Assembly: GCA_036555035.1 (NCBI GenBank)
Contig: DATBMB010000025.1
Coordinates: forward strand, 1-19,997
Reading direction: 5' to 3'
DNA length: 19,997 bases
Origin: SG8-41 sp036555035
Lineage (GTDB): Bacteria > Pseudomonadota > Gammaproteobacteria > Burkholderiales > SG8-41
Shown: positions 1-6,881 of the stretch, in pieces
How the letters are laid out: each line of letters begins with the position of its first letter
Position numbering within the stretch: the first letter of the stretch is position 1
Made by a program: the position numbers and the translations under genes
The notes under the pieces: model-generated
The model's input: only the letters and a program-made list of their open reading frames with translations
Databases searched by the model: none
Told to the model about the DNA's origin: nothing

Positions 1-2
1 AC

Positions 3-749
3 ATCGACTGGCCGGAGATGGAGCATAAGGCGGTCCCGCCGCAATACCGGCCCCACGAGATGACGATACGCGACGGCCGGCCGCTGCGCGACACGTTCAA
101 GCTGGATGTGCACGGATTCGTGTTCGTCGACCACGCCACGCGGGTCGAGAACTTCATGGACGAGGCCGAGCGCGCGCGCGTCTACGACCCTGAGGTGCAG
201 GCGCTGATCAGGAAGCATTCCGGCGCCTCGGAAGTCGTCGTGTTCGACCACACCATCCGCGCGAGCGACGAGGAGATGCAGAAGTCCTCGAGCATCCGCC
301 CGACGGTGAAGAGCGTGCACAACGACTACACCGAGACCTCCGCGCCGCGGCGGCTGCGCGAGATCGTCGGCGATGCCGAGGCCGAGCGCCGCTTCCGGAA
401 GCGCTGGGCCATCATCCAGGTGTGGCGGCCGATTCGCGGCACCGTGCTGATCGATCCGCTCGCGATCTGCGACGGCCGCTCCATTCCGCAGAAGGGCTTT
501 ATCCTCGTGGAGCGGCGCTACAAGTACCGAACCGGCGAGGTCTATCACATCGCCCACAATCCCGCGCACGAGTGGTACTACTTCCCGCGGATGGAGCGCG
601 ACGAGGCGCTGGTGTTCAAGGTGTTCGACTCGGACGCGGGCAAGCCCTCGCGCTTCACCGCGCACAGCGCGTTCGACGATCCCGCAACGCCCGCGAGCGC
701 GCCGCCGCGCGAGAGCATCGAGACCCGGACCTTCGCCTTTTTCGATTGA
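3..749 (+). CDS. CmcJ/AsaB-like oxygenase family protein, 5' end outside window
   Basis: The reading frame is open to the left edge (codons for I-D-W-P-E precede the first Met at 18), so the true start probably lies upstream and the protein is N-terminally incomplete here. The visible part resembles the CmcJ/NvfI/AsaB family, which includes CmcJ of cephamycin 7-alpha-methoxylation and fungal hydroxylase/desaturases. Counting from Met 18, a V-H-N-D-Y-T segment gives an H101-x-D103 pair, and R-F-T-A-H-S-A-F gives Arg212 and His216. This is the layout expected for an Fe(II)/2-oxoglutarate facial triad with an arginine binding the co-substrate; that reading is inference. The conserved-looking block H-E-W-Y-Y-F-P is at about 184-190. 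The HEAT-repeat gene begins 17 nt after the stop, so the two may be co-transcribed. No biosynthetic partner genes are visible, and the substrate is unknown. Confidence 0.75.
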   Translation: MDWPEMEHKAVPPQYRPHEMTIRDGRPLRDTFKLDVHGFVFVDHATRVENFMDEAERARVYDPEVQALIRKHSGASEVVVFDHTIRASDEEMQKSSSIRPTVKSVHNDYTETSAPRRLREIVGDAEAERRFRKRWAIIQVWRPIRGTVLIDPLAICDGRSIPQKGFILVERRYKYRTGEVYHIAHNPAHEWYYFPRMERDEALVFKVFDSDAGKPSRFTAHSAFDDPATPASAPPRESIETRTFAFFD

Positions 750-766
750 GGCGCGACGGACGACAG

Positions 767-1795
767 GTGGCTCCGGCCCGGATCTTGTCGCTTCTCATCC
801 TGGCGCTGGGAGCCGCGCCTGCCGCGATTGCGCAGCACGCCATCGACCCGGAACAGTGGGTCGAGATGCGGAAGATGCTCCGTCCGAAGGGGCCGGCGCC
901 CGCGATCAAGGAAGACGTGGCCGCTCTCGCCGGCCCCGGTGCGCGCGACGCGGGTCCCCGCCTCATCGACCGCGGACCGGAGGTGCTGCCGGACGTTCAC
1001 GCGGCACTTCTTGCACCCGATGTGGCGCCGCGGCACGCGCTGACGCTCCTCCAGGTGATGGGCGCTCTCCAGGACAAAAGCTCCGTTCCGGTCGTGCTCG
1101 AGCTGCTCCGGCGCGACGCGAAGAGCCCGCTGCGGCGCGACGCACTGTTGATCCTCGCCATGCTCCCGGCCACGGAGGAGGCTTTCGCTTTCGTCCGCGG
1201 GGTCGCGGCCGATGGGAACGAGGCCTGGCGCACGCGCCGCATGGCTTTCACCTGGTTCGGCCTGCACCGGGATCCGCGCGGGCGCGCCTTCGCCGAAGCG
1301 TTGCGCGGGGACGCGGACCCGGAACGCCGTGTCGCGGCCCTGTACGTCCTGGCGCGGTTGAGTGACAAGAGTGCACTGGAGCCGATCGCGCAGATGTTGG
1401 CGGGCGGCGCGCCCGCCAGCTCACGCGACGCTCTCCTGCTGGGGCTGGCCGAGTTGGCGTCGCCGGACGAGTTCGAGCGCCGCGCGCCCGCTGCGCTCGC
1501 CTGGAGCAACGGCTACAAGGACGCCCTGCGCTTTGCGCGTTTCCGCGCGGCGCCCCCCGGCGCGAAGCCCGCGATCTGCCTGGAAATGCTCCAGTCACAG
1601 GCTCCCGGCCACCGGGAGATTGCGGTGCGCTGCGTGCTCAACGCGGGCCGCGCCCACGATCTGCGGCCGTATGCTGCGGTGGATCTGGAAGCGCCGGGCC
1701 GCGCGGCGCTGGTGCGCAACGAGATCCGCCGTGCCGGCTGGCGCGTCATTGATACGGACACGGAGTTCCGCATCGTGCCCGGGCGGACCCGGTGA
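767..1795 (+). CDS. Exported HEAT-repeat protein
   Basis: I chose the GTG at 767 because it gives a clean signal peptide (hydrophobic stretch I-L-S-L-L-I-L-A-L-G, likely cleavage after A-I-A) and lies 17 nt after the previous stop. The open frame continues upstream only as a shadow of the preceding gene. The product is about 342 residues. The mature protein is built of paired amphipathic helices of HEAT/armadillo type: the block around D-K-S-S-V-P-V-V-L-E-L-L followed by L-R-R-D-A-L-L-I-L-A recurs later as D-K-S-A-L-E-P-I-A-Q-M-L followed by S-R-D-A-L-L-L-G-L-A. Such repeats form protein-binding solenoids, so a periplasmic scaffold or binding role is likely. I see no catalytic motif. The next gene starts 10 nt downstream, suggesting a shared transcript. 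The partner is unknown. Confidence 0.75.
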   Translation: MAPARILSLLILALGAAPAAIAQHAIDPEQWVEMRKMLRPKGPAPAIKEDVAALAGPGARDAGPRLIDRGPEVLPDVHAALLAPDVAPRHALTLLQVMGALQDKSSVPVVLELLRRDAKSPLRRDALLILAMLPATEEAFAFVRGVAADGNEAWRTRRMAFTWFGLHRDPRGRAFAEALRGDADPERRVAALYVLARLSDKSALEPIAQMLAGGAPASSRDALLLGLAELASPDEFERRAPAALAWSNGYKDALRFARFRAAPPGAKPAICLEMLQSQAPGHREIAVRCVLNAGRAHDLRPYAAVDLEAPGRAALVRNEIRRAGWRVIDTDTEFRIVPGRTR

Positions 1796-1805
1796 GTGGA
1801 AAACC

Positions 1806-2567
1806 GTGGCCTGTCCCCGATTTCTGATTCTTGTTGCGCTCGCCGGGCCGCTGCTCGCGCCGGGCGCGGCGGCTGCCCGGGGCTACGTCGAACAGCGCGC
1901 GGCGGCCGTGAAGCGCTGCGATGCGACCGATCCCGCCGAGTACCGCACCGGGATGGTGCTCAATCCCGACGGCTACCGCTCGTTCTATGTCCGCTCGGCA
2001 TGCTTCCAGGACGCTGCCGTCAAGTTTCGCGATATGTCCTTGTGCAACAAGGTCAAGCGGCGCTGGTCGCTGTTCTCCTCGAGCTGGGGTTATTCCGGCA
2101 GCCGCTGCCGGAAACTCGTGGAGGACGCCGTGGCCGGGGACCGGAAATCCCTCGAGGAGGAGCGAAGCCGCTACCGGCAAGGCGCGGTGCGGCTGCGCGA
2201 TTTCCGGATCGAGCGCAACGGCAACGGGCGCGACTTCGACATCGTTCCCGCGTTCGAGCCCGGATGGGCGCACGGCTATATGCTGCGCTTCGAGATCGTG
2301 GAAGGGGCCGCGGGCGGAAGCGTGCTGCTCGATGCGTCCGGCTACCATCTCAAGGGAGACGACAATATCCGGGCCTTCGTCCGCCAGGCCGACATCCGGC
2401 AGCGCTATCCCGGGTTCGAGCCGGGTCACAAGTATCGCGTCCGCGCAACGCTGACGCTCAGCGTCGCGACCGGCCGCATGGGCGGATTGTGGAGCGACGC
2501 ATTCGTCGAGCACGTCTTTCCCGCGGCCGAGCGATCGCAGTTGCTGGTCAAGGAGGTCATCTTCTGA
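1806..2567 (+). CDS. Secreted four-cysteine protein of unknown family
   Basis: The GTG at 1806, 10 nt after the HEAT gene stop, gives about 253 residues beginning with a signal peptide (F-L-I-L-V-A-L-A-G-P-L-L, cleavage near A-A-A-A-R). There is no clear Shine-Dalgarno, consistent with translational coupling. The mature N-terminal half carries exactly four cysteines (about residues 38, 66, 80 and 101), suggesting two disulfides, within a block containing R-T-G-M-V-L-N-P-D-G-Y and L-F-S-S-S-W-G-Y-S. A charged helix follows (about 112-125). The C-terminal half alternates hydrophobic and polar residues like a beta-sandwich (R-L-R-D-F-R-I-E-R-N-G, Y-R-V-R-A-T-L-T-L-S-V). I do not recognise a named domain. 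It is probably periplasmic or surface-exposed. A terminator-like hairpin follows directly. Confidence 0.7.
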   Translation: MACPRFLILVALAGPLLAPGAAAARGYVEQRAAAVKRCDATDPAEYRTGMVLNPDGYRSFYVRSACFQDAAVKFRDMSLCNKVKRRWSLFSSSWGYSGSRCRKLVEDAVAGDRKSLEEERSRYRQGAVRLRDFRIERNGNGRDFDIVPAFEPGWAHGYMLRFEIVEGAAGGSVLLDASGYHLKGDDNIRAFVRQADIRQRYPGFEPGHKYRVRATLTLSVATGRMGGLWSDAFVEHVFPAAERSQLLVKEVIF

Positions 2568-2572
2568 TCGAG

Positions 2573-2594
2573 TGTCGTCGTGCGACGACATTTT
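2573..2594 (+). terminator. Probable intrinsic terminator after the secreted four-cysteine gene
   Basis: Six bases after the stop codon, TGTCGTCG (2573-2580) and CGACGACA (2583-2590) form a perfect 8-bp inverted repeat. It would fold with a four-base loop if the innermost pair opens, and is followed by TTTT (2591-2594). The short T run makes it a moderate rather than strong terminator. The right arm can also pair downstream: TGCGAC 2581-2586 with GTCGCA 2595-2600. Confidence 0.5.
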
Positions 2595-2597
2595 GTC

Positions 2598-2619
2598 GCA
2601 GAAAATTTTGACATTCTGC
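2598..2619. promoter_or_regulatory. Operator-like dyad over a consensus -35 hexamer
   Basis: GCAGAA (2598-2603) and TTCTGC (2614-2619) form a 6-bp inverted repeat with a 10-bp AT-rich spacer that contains TTGACA (2608-2613), the full sigma70 -35 consensus. No good -10 lies 16-18 nt downstream; a TAGACT at 2644-2649 is too far to pair with it. The geometry fits a dimeric repressor site covering a promoter of the downstream lipoprotein gene, but the missing -10 keeps this tentative. Confidence 0.3.
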
Positions 2620-2683
2620 ACGCCGGAGAAATCGCGCGTGAGTTAGACTGATCCTCGGCAGATTTTCGCGGAGGACGGCAACC

Positions 2684-3781
2684 ATGCGTTACTCCAAATT
2701 CCTCCTGGCAGTTCCTGTCGCGCTGATCGCAGCCGCACTGCTCCATGCCTGTGGTGGCGGCACCGATAGCAACAGCGGCGCCGCGTCCAATACCGTGACG
2801 GTTACTTCCTACATCACCGACGATCTCGGCGGATACGAGAGCGTGGTGCTCACGGTGAACAAAGTGGAGCTGCGCCATCCCGTTACCCCACGCTGCACTA
2901 TCATCGACACGTCGATCACGGTCGATGCGGCCGAGCTGGGGCGGGAAAAGATTCTCGAGCAGGTTAATACCACGCAGTGCGCGGTGGGTCCATACAACCG
3001 GCTGTACGTCGAGCTCGGCGAGGAAGTCTTCCTTCAGCAGGTCGGCGGGACTATTCCCCAGGGTTGCAAATTCGTGTCCTATATGGAGAGTGGCTTCCCG
3101 CTGCCCAATCGGCTCGCCTGCAACGGCGATACTTGCTCGCTCAACATCACCGGGGCCGTCAATCTCATCGCCCGCAACCACGAGCACGTCGCGCTCGATG
3201 TCGACCTCAAGCAATTCACAGTCGTCACGAACGGCGACTCATGCGAGGTCACGCTCAAGGTCTCGCCGATTCACGCCGACGGCAAGCTCGCGGCCGGCTT
3301 CCGCAAGCGCATTTCCGGCACGGTATCCAATCTGAGTACGGGAGCCGACACCTTTACGGTGACGACAGTGAGGGGGCATTCCTTTATGGTGCAGTACGCC
3401 GGTGTCGCCGATCAGTTGGCGGCGGGTCTCGAGACGCTGCTCACGCGCGCGATGGATGACAAGCTGCGTACCTCCGTGCGCTGCCAGACGATCGACACCG
3501 CGACGTCGCCACCGACCTGCACGGCGCAAACCGACGCCACGCAGCCACTCAAGGCGATTGCTGTGAAGGCGAAGGGGACGATCACAAACCTGGCCCCCGC
3601 TCCGCAGACAACCTTCACGCTCAACTATGGGGCGGTCCCAACGATGCTGCCGGTGAACTACGCGAAGGCCGTGGAGCTGGGCAAGGTGCAGGGCACTCTC
3701 GTAGAAAATGCCAGCGCCGATGTCATGCTCTATGGCTTCGACGCCGACTTCTACCTCGCGCGCGACGTCGAGGTGGAGTAG
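2684..3781 (+). CDS. DUF4382-like outer-surface lipoprotein
   Basis: The ATG at 2684 has a good Shine-Dalgarno (GGAGG, 2670-2674). The N-terminus is a lipoprotein signal peptide with lipobox L-H-A-C, so Cys23 would be lipidated, followed by a flexible G-G-G-T-D-S-N-S-G linker. The next block (T-S-Y-I-T-D-D-L-G-G-Y-E-S-V-V-L-T-V-N-K-V-E) matches the start of DUF4382 domains, in which a beta-sandwich opens with 'TDAP..y..v.vtv..v.v'. The domain runs to about residue 200, ending near V-S-P-I-H-A-D-G-K. The rest (about 205-365) contains two similar beta-rich stretches (I-S-G-T-V-S-N-L and A-K-G-T-I-T-N-L), which look like a duplicated small domain. Eight further cysteines suggest disulfides. The function is unknown; it is probably anchored in the outer membrane. 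Codon use is slightly less GC-rich than in neighbouring genes. Confidence 0.75.
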   Translation: MRYSKFLLAVPVALIAAALLHACGGGTDSNSGAASNTVTVTSYITDDLGGYESVVLTVNKVELRHPVTPRCTIIDTSITVDAAELGREKILEQVNTTQCAVGPYNRLYVELGEEVFLQQVGGTIPQGCKFVSYMESGFPLPNRLACNGDTCSLNITGAVNLIARNHEHVALDVDLKQFTVVTNGDSCEVTLKVSPIHADGKLAAGFRKRISGTVSNLSTGADTFTVTTVRGHSFMVQYAGVADQLAAGLETLLTRAMDDKLRTSVRCQTIDTATSPPTCTAQTDATQPLKAIAVKAKGTITNLAPAPQTTFTLNYGAVPTMLPVNYAKAVELGKVQGTLVENASADVMLYGFDADFYLARDVEVE

Positions 3782-3800
3782 GAGCCGAACGAAGGAAGCG

Positions 3801-3828
3801 CCAGGAGGAGGGCAGGCCGGCCTCCTGG
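3801..3828. terminator. GC-rich hairpin between convergent genes
   Basis: CCAGGAGG (3801-3808) and CCTCCTGG (3821-3828) are perfect 8-bp arms around a 12-nt loop. They lie in the 60-bp gap between the ends of the DUF4382 lipoprotein gene and the convergent NlpC/P60 gene. There is no T run on either side, so it would be a weak or Rho-assisted bidirectional stop. Confidence 0.35.
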
Positions 3829-3841
3829 AGCCGCGGCGCCC

Positions 3842-4303
3842 TTAAGCTTGCGGCCGGCGCGCCGCGGAGAAATGCCGGCTCCAGTAGCGGTCGTTCAAGC
3901 TTGCGGTCGAGACCCGCTTGCCGCTCGAGGGGGCATGCACGAAGCGGCCGTTGCCGACGTAGATCGCAACGTGCGAGTTGCGCTTTCCTTCCTGGTGAAA
4001 GAACAGCAGGTCGCCCGGCCGGATGTCGCTCCTTGAGATCGCGCGCGAGCTCGACCACAGCCCCTCGGTATTCCGTGGCAGACGCTTGTTGACCTGGGCG
4101 TAGCTGTACTGAACGAGTCCGCTGCAATCGAAGCCCCGCGCCGTGTTGCCGCCCGGGCGGTAGGGCGTGCCCTGCATCTCGAGCGCGTGGCGTGCCGCAC
4201 GCGCGCCAACTTCCGCATCGGGCTGCTTCGGAGCGGACGAGCACGCGGCGAGCGCCAGGGCGATCAACCCGAAGGCGGCGGGAAACAAGCGGTCCAATCG
4301 CAT
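3842..4303 (-). CDS. NlpC/P60 family murein endopeptidase lipoprotein
   Basis: With the ATG at 4303 (preferred over an in-frame TTG three codons upstream) the protein has 153 residues. It starts with a lipoprotein signal peptide whose lipobox L-A-A-C places the lipidated Cys at 21. The catalytic domain spans roughly 35-148. The nucleophile Cys60 is in G-F-D-C-S-G-L-V, the first histidine (His111) in N-S-H-V-A-I-Y-V-G, and the third polar residue (His123) in F-V-H-A-P-S-S-G. This is the full Cys-His-His triad of NlpC/P60 peptidases such as Spr/MepS, which cleave D-Glu/mDAP or mDAP-D-Ala bonds in cell-wall peptides. The motif G-T-P-Y-R-P-G-G at 45-52 is also typical. Length and order match single-domain Spr-like enzymes. 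It likely acts in the periplasm in peptidoglycan remodelling. Confidence 0.92.
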   Translation of the reverse strand: MRLDRLFPAAFGLIALALAACSSAPKQPDAEVGARAARHALEMQGTPYRPGGNTARGFDCSGLVQYSYAQVNKRLPRNTEGLWSSSRAISRSDIRPGDLLFFHQEGKRNSHVAIYVGNGRFVHAPSSGKRVSTASLNDRYWSRHFSAARRPQA

Positions 4304-4415
4304 GGGGCACAAGTATCAATTGGCCAGCTTCCTGCGTCTATGGCTGATGCCACATTTGCCGGGGAGGTGTTGCGGATACGCATCAGCGCCCGGCGCGGGC
4401 CCTTGCCCGGCATTG

Positions 4416-5351
4416 CTATTTCCTGCGGGCGCCGAAGAGCCTGCCGGACCGCAGCGCGCCGCCGAAGCTCGCCCACGCGTAGTCGAAGCTGCCGGTATGG
4501 GCAAGGCTGAACGCGGACGCGGTCAGGGCGCTGACGAAGGTGATCTGCAGCTCCGGCGTGGCATTGGTGTCGCCCGAGATCAATCGGAACGCAGACTCGA
4601 AGGGGAACTGGCCATCTTCGTGGTGCGCCTCGTTGATCGAGACTTCGCGGACGTTCCTGCGGATGTATTGATAGAAGTGGCGGCGGTCGTGCACCGCGGA
4701 CACCCGCTCGTCGGCGCCGATCACCATCACCGGCTTGTCGATCTTTCTCAGGTAGCCGGGCAGGCCCTTGCCGATTCCCGCGGGATCGAGCAGGACGCCG
4801 CCCGAAGCAGGCGCGCCGACCGCCAGCGCGATGGCCGCCGCTGCGGCGCCATACGAGTGCCCGGCGAGAATGATCCGGTCGGCGTCGATGCGGCGGTCGA
4901 GGATTTCCGGCCGGCTGCGGATCAGGGCGGCGATTCTCGACAGTGTCCGCCCGTTGTCGATCCAGGGACCATTCTTGGGCAGTGTCACGGCGAGGCTGTG
5001 CAGGCCCCAGCTTGCGAGGTGGAAAGCCTGGTAGGCGTGATCGGCCTTCGTGTTGTCATGCCCGTGCAGCAGGATCACGAGCGGCGCTTTCCCGGCAGGC
5101 GAAGACAGATAGAGATCGGTGTCGATGCGCTCGGTCGCCGACAGGCGCAGCTCGCGGTTCGTGCGCTGGTCCACCACGAAAGGCCCGCGTTGGCGGAACA
5201 GGTCCACATCGGGCTTGCGGCCGAGCACCTGGGCGCGCAGTTCGCTCACGGTTGCGGCCTTGAGGGGCGTGACCCCGGTTGCCGGCAATCTCGCGCAGCC
5301 CCCGGCGAGCGCAAGTCCGGCCAGGACGAGCGCTCCTGTGACGTGTTTCAT
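4416..5351 (-). CDS. Alpha/beta hydrolase-like lipoprotein
   Basis: The ATG at 5351 has a purine-rich site (AGGGGC) upstream. The N-terminus has a lipobox L-A-G-G-C, with the lipid anchor at Cys19. The alpha/beta hydrolase fold is indicated by the strand and oxyanion region L-V-I-L-L-H-G-H (91-98), the nucleophile elbow G-H-S-Y-G with Ser166, a candidate acid at Asp214 in I-G-A-D-E-R, and a candidate catalytic histidine at His243 or His244 in N-E-A-H-H-E-D-G. The mature length (about 290) suits a small esterase or dienelactone-hydrolase-like enzyme. The substrate is unknown. It is convergent with nothing and lies upstream of the NlpC/P60 gene on the same strand, separated by 112 nt, so they may or may not share a transcript. 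The start codon overlaps the -35 of the divergent promoter at 5351-5379. Confidence 0.85.
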   Translation of the reverse strand: MKHVTGALVLAGLALAGGCARLPATGVTPLKAATVSELRAQVLGRKPDVDLFRQRGPFVVDQRTNRELRLSATERIDTDLYLSSPAGKAPLVILLHGHDNTKADHAYQAFHLASWGLHSLAVTLPKNGPWIDNGRTLSRIAALIRSRPEILDRRIDADRIILAGHSYGAAAAAIALAVGAPASGGVLLDPAGIGKGLPGYLRKIDKPVMVIGADERVSAVHDRRHFYQYIRRNVREVSINEAHHEDGQFPFESAFRLISGDTNATPELQITFVSALTASAFSLAHTGSFDYAWASFGGALRSGRLFGARRK

Positions 5352-5379
5352 TGAGTGAGCCCCTGTTTTTTAATAGAAT
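5351..5379 (+). promoter_or_regulatory. Sigma70-type promoter for the methyltransferase-like operon
   Basis: TTGAGT (5351-5356, 4 of 6 to the -35 consensus) and TAGAAT (5374-5379, 5 of 6 to the -10 consensus) are separated by exactly 17 bp, with a T-rich stretch just before the -10. A start near 5386 would give a leader of about 54 nt before the GTG at 5440. The -35 touches the first base of the divergent hydrolase start codon. Confidence 0.5.
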
Positions 5380-5439
5380 CTGGGCAAAACTGCGCCGCCC
5401 GGCTCAGGCCGGGGCGAAGCGCCTCACACGAGGAGCGCC

Positions 5440-6345
5440 GTGAAAGATACCAGGACATGGATTGTCGTCCTTCTGGTCCTGCCAACCCTGGGACTGGACC
5501 CCGTCTTCTCTCAGCAACCCGGCGGCCGCCCGGGACCCGACGAGGAAACCCGGAAGCAGGATGCCATCTACCAGAGCCAGGGGGAGAAGGTGCCTTCGGG
5601 CTATGTCGTCGACCGCGCGCTCCTGTCGTATTCGGCATCGCTGCCCGCCGGCTTCGATCACTCGCTGGCGGATCTCGGCCCGGGTGACCGCTGGCTCGAT
5701 ATCGGGGCGGGGGAAGGCAATGCCGTGCTGGATTATTACACCTCGCGATACGGCTTGCTGCACCCGGATGCCCCGGAGCACCACCGCAATAAGGCGCGGG
5801 CGGTCGCGATTTCAATCGAAGACCGCAGGACGCCCCGCTGGCATGAGGTTGCAGGGAGGCTCGAACCCGACCAGATTCGCTACCTGGCCGGAAAGCGCAT
5901 GCGGGAATACTCGCCGCAGGAGCTCGGGCGGTTCCGGCTCGTCACCGATCATCTGGGCGGTTTCTCGTACACGCGGGACCTCTCGCTCTTCATCGAGAAC
6001 GTGCTGAGCGTCCTGGAGGTGAACGGCAATTTCTACACGCTGCTGCTCGACGTGCGCCCGGAAACCGAGCCGGATCCGGCGCTCTACAAGGATCTCCTGC
6101 TGCTGACCGAGATCGAGTACGCCGACGGCTCCAACGTCAAGGTATGCTCCTGGCTGAAGAGCATCTCCTGCGTGCAGGTGACCTGCGAGCTGAATACGGA
6201 ATTGAAGCGGCCCATCGAGCTCTACCGCGTCCAGAAAGTCTGCAGCAACACTATCGTTCCGCCCCTGGTATCGCTGAGCTACACTGCCGGCACGCCCCCG
6301 CCGCGGCGCTTCCTGTGGAAAGCGCCGGCGCCCATCGACCAGTGA
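5440..6345 (+). CDS. Class I SAM methyltransferase-like protein with signal peptide
   Basis: The GTG start at 5440 follows a GAGGAG Shine-Dalgarno; the product has 301 residues. The N-terminus is a convincing signal sequence (W-I-V-V-L-L-V-L-P-T-L-G-L, cleavage near V-F-S-Q-Q). Around residues 84-94 lies W-L-D-I-G-A-G-E-G-N-A, a textbook motif I of Rossmann-fold SAM methyltransferases. A later S-Y-T-R-D-L-S-L-F-I-E-N-V-L-S-V-L-E-V-N-G-N-F-Y block resembles the strand-helix region after motif III where methyltransferases read 'vLkpgG.f'. An exported SAM enzyme is odd because SAM is cytosolic; the hydrophobic segment might instead act as a membrane anchor with the domain inside. Four cysteines lie in the C-terminal part. 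The VOC gene follows after 13 nt, so they are likely co-transcribed. The substrate is unknown. Confidence 0.75.
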   Translation: MKDTRTWIVVLLVLPTLGLDPVFSQQPGGRPGPDEETRKQDAIYQSQGEKVPSGYVVDRALLSYSASLPAGFDHSLADLGPGDRWLDIGAGEGNAVLDYYTSRYGLLHPDAPEHHRNKARAVAISIEDRRTPRWHEVAGRLEPDQIRYLAGKRMREYSPQELGRFRLVTDHLGGFSYTRDLSLFIENVLSVLEVNGNFYTLLLDVRPETEPDPALYKDLLLLTEIEYADGSNVKVCSWLKSISCVQVTCELNTELKRPIELYRVQKVCSNTIVPPLVSLSYTAGTPPPRRFLWKAPAPIDQ

Positions 6346-6358
6346 CGAGGTGTGACCC

Positions 6359-6817
6359 GTGAAGATCAAGCGCATTGAGCACGTCGGCGTCGTGGTCAAG
6401 GACACCGACGCAAGCCGCAAGCTGTGGGAAGGCTGCTTCGGCATCCCGCTGGGCGGCACGGAGGAGAACGAGCGGCGCAGCCTCGCGCTCTACTACATCG
6501 GCGAGTCGATGGTGGAGCTGATCGCGGGCAAGGGCGCGGACAGCAAGCACCAGCGCATGGTCGCGGAGGGGAAGGGGGGCTTGAACCACATCTGCTTCGA
6601 GGTTGAGGACATCGACGCGGCGCTCGCGGAATTGAAGGCGAAGGGGATACCGCTGATCGACGAGGTGCCGCGCATCGGCCATGCGGGCTGCCGCATCGCC
6701 TTCATTGATCCGAAGGCGACGGAGAATTGCCTCATCGAGCTCGCCGAATTGCCCAGCGAGCATGGCGGAGCCGTCGCCGCGTCACGACATGGGGTGGCGG
6801 AACGATCCGGGTCATGA
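6359..6817 (+). CDS. VOC-family protein, methylmalonyl-CoA epimerase-like
   Basis: The GTG at 6359 is preceded by GAGG and lies 13 nt after the previous stop; the product has 152 residues. Two beta-alpha-beta-beta-beta modules of the vicinal oxygen chelate fold are visible: I-E-H-V-G-V-V-V-K-D (His8) and M-V-E-L-I (Glu53) in the first, G-L-N-H-I-C-F-E-V-E-D (His77) and C-L-I-E-L-A-E (Glu127) in the second. These would supply the four metal ligands. The blocks P-L-I-D-E-V-P-R-I-G and R-I-A-F-I-D-P-K closely match methylmalonyl-CoA epimerases (EC 5.1.99.1), which interconvert the 2R and 2S forms of methylmalonyl-CoA in propionyl-CoA metabolism. No mutase or propionyl-CoA carboxylase gene is present here, so another VOC activity on an acyl-CoA or organic acid is possible. 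Confidence 0.8.
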   Translation: MKIKRIEHVGVVVKDTDASRKLWEGCFGIPLGGTEENERRSLALYYIGESMVELIAGKGADSKHQRMVAEGKGGLNHICFEVEDIDAALAELKAKGIPLIDEVPRIGHAGCRIAFIDPKATENCLIELAELPSEHGGAVAASRHGVAERSGS

Positions 6818-6881
6818 TCTGTCACACGGTGGGACAGTGATCTCTCCGGGCCGGGCGGCCCGTCCAAAGGAGGCACCCACC

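Noticed and set aside
422..766. N-terminal extension of the HEAT-repeat frame
   Set aside because: It overlaps the CmcJ-like gene in another frame, and the signal peptide at GTG 767 gives a better start.
1362..1805. N-terminal extension of the four-cysteine protein frame
   Set aside because: It overlaps the HEAT-repeat gene; Arg/Ser-rich shadow sequence precedes the signal peptide at 1806.
4396..4409. Hairpin CGGGC-CCTT-GCCCG after the hydrolase lipoprotein gene
   Set aside because: A five-base stem with no T run on the minus strand is expected by chance in DNA this GC-rich.
4167..5354. Plus-strand open frame of 395 codons
   Set aside because: It is antisense to the NlpC/P60 and hydrolase lipoproteins, both of which show catalytic motifs and lipoboxes.
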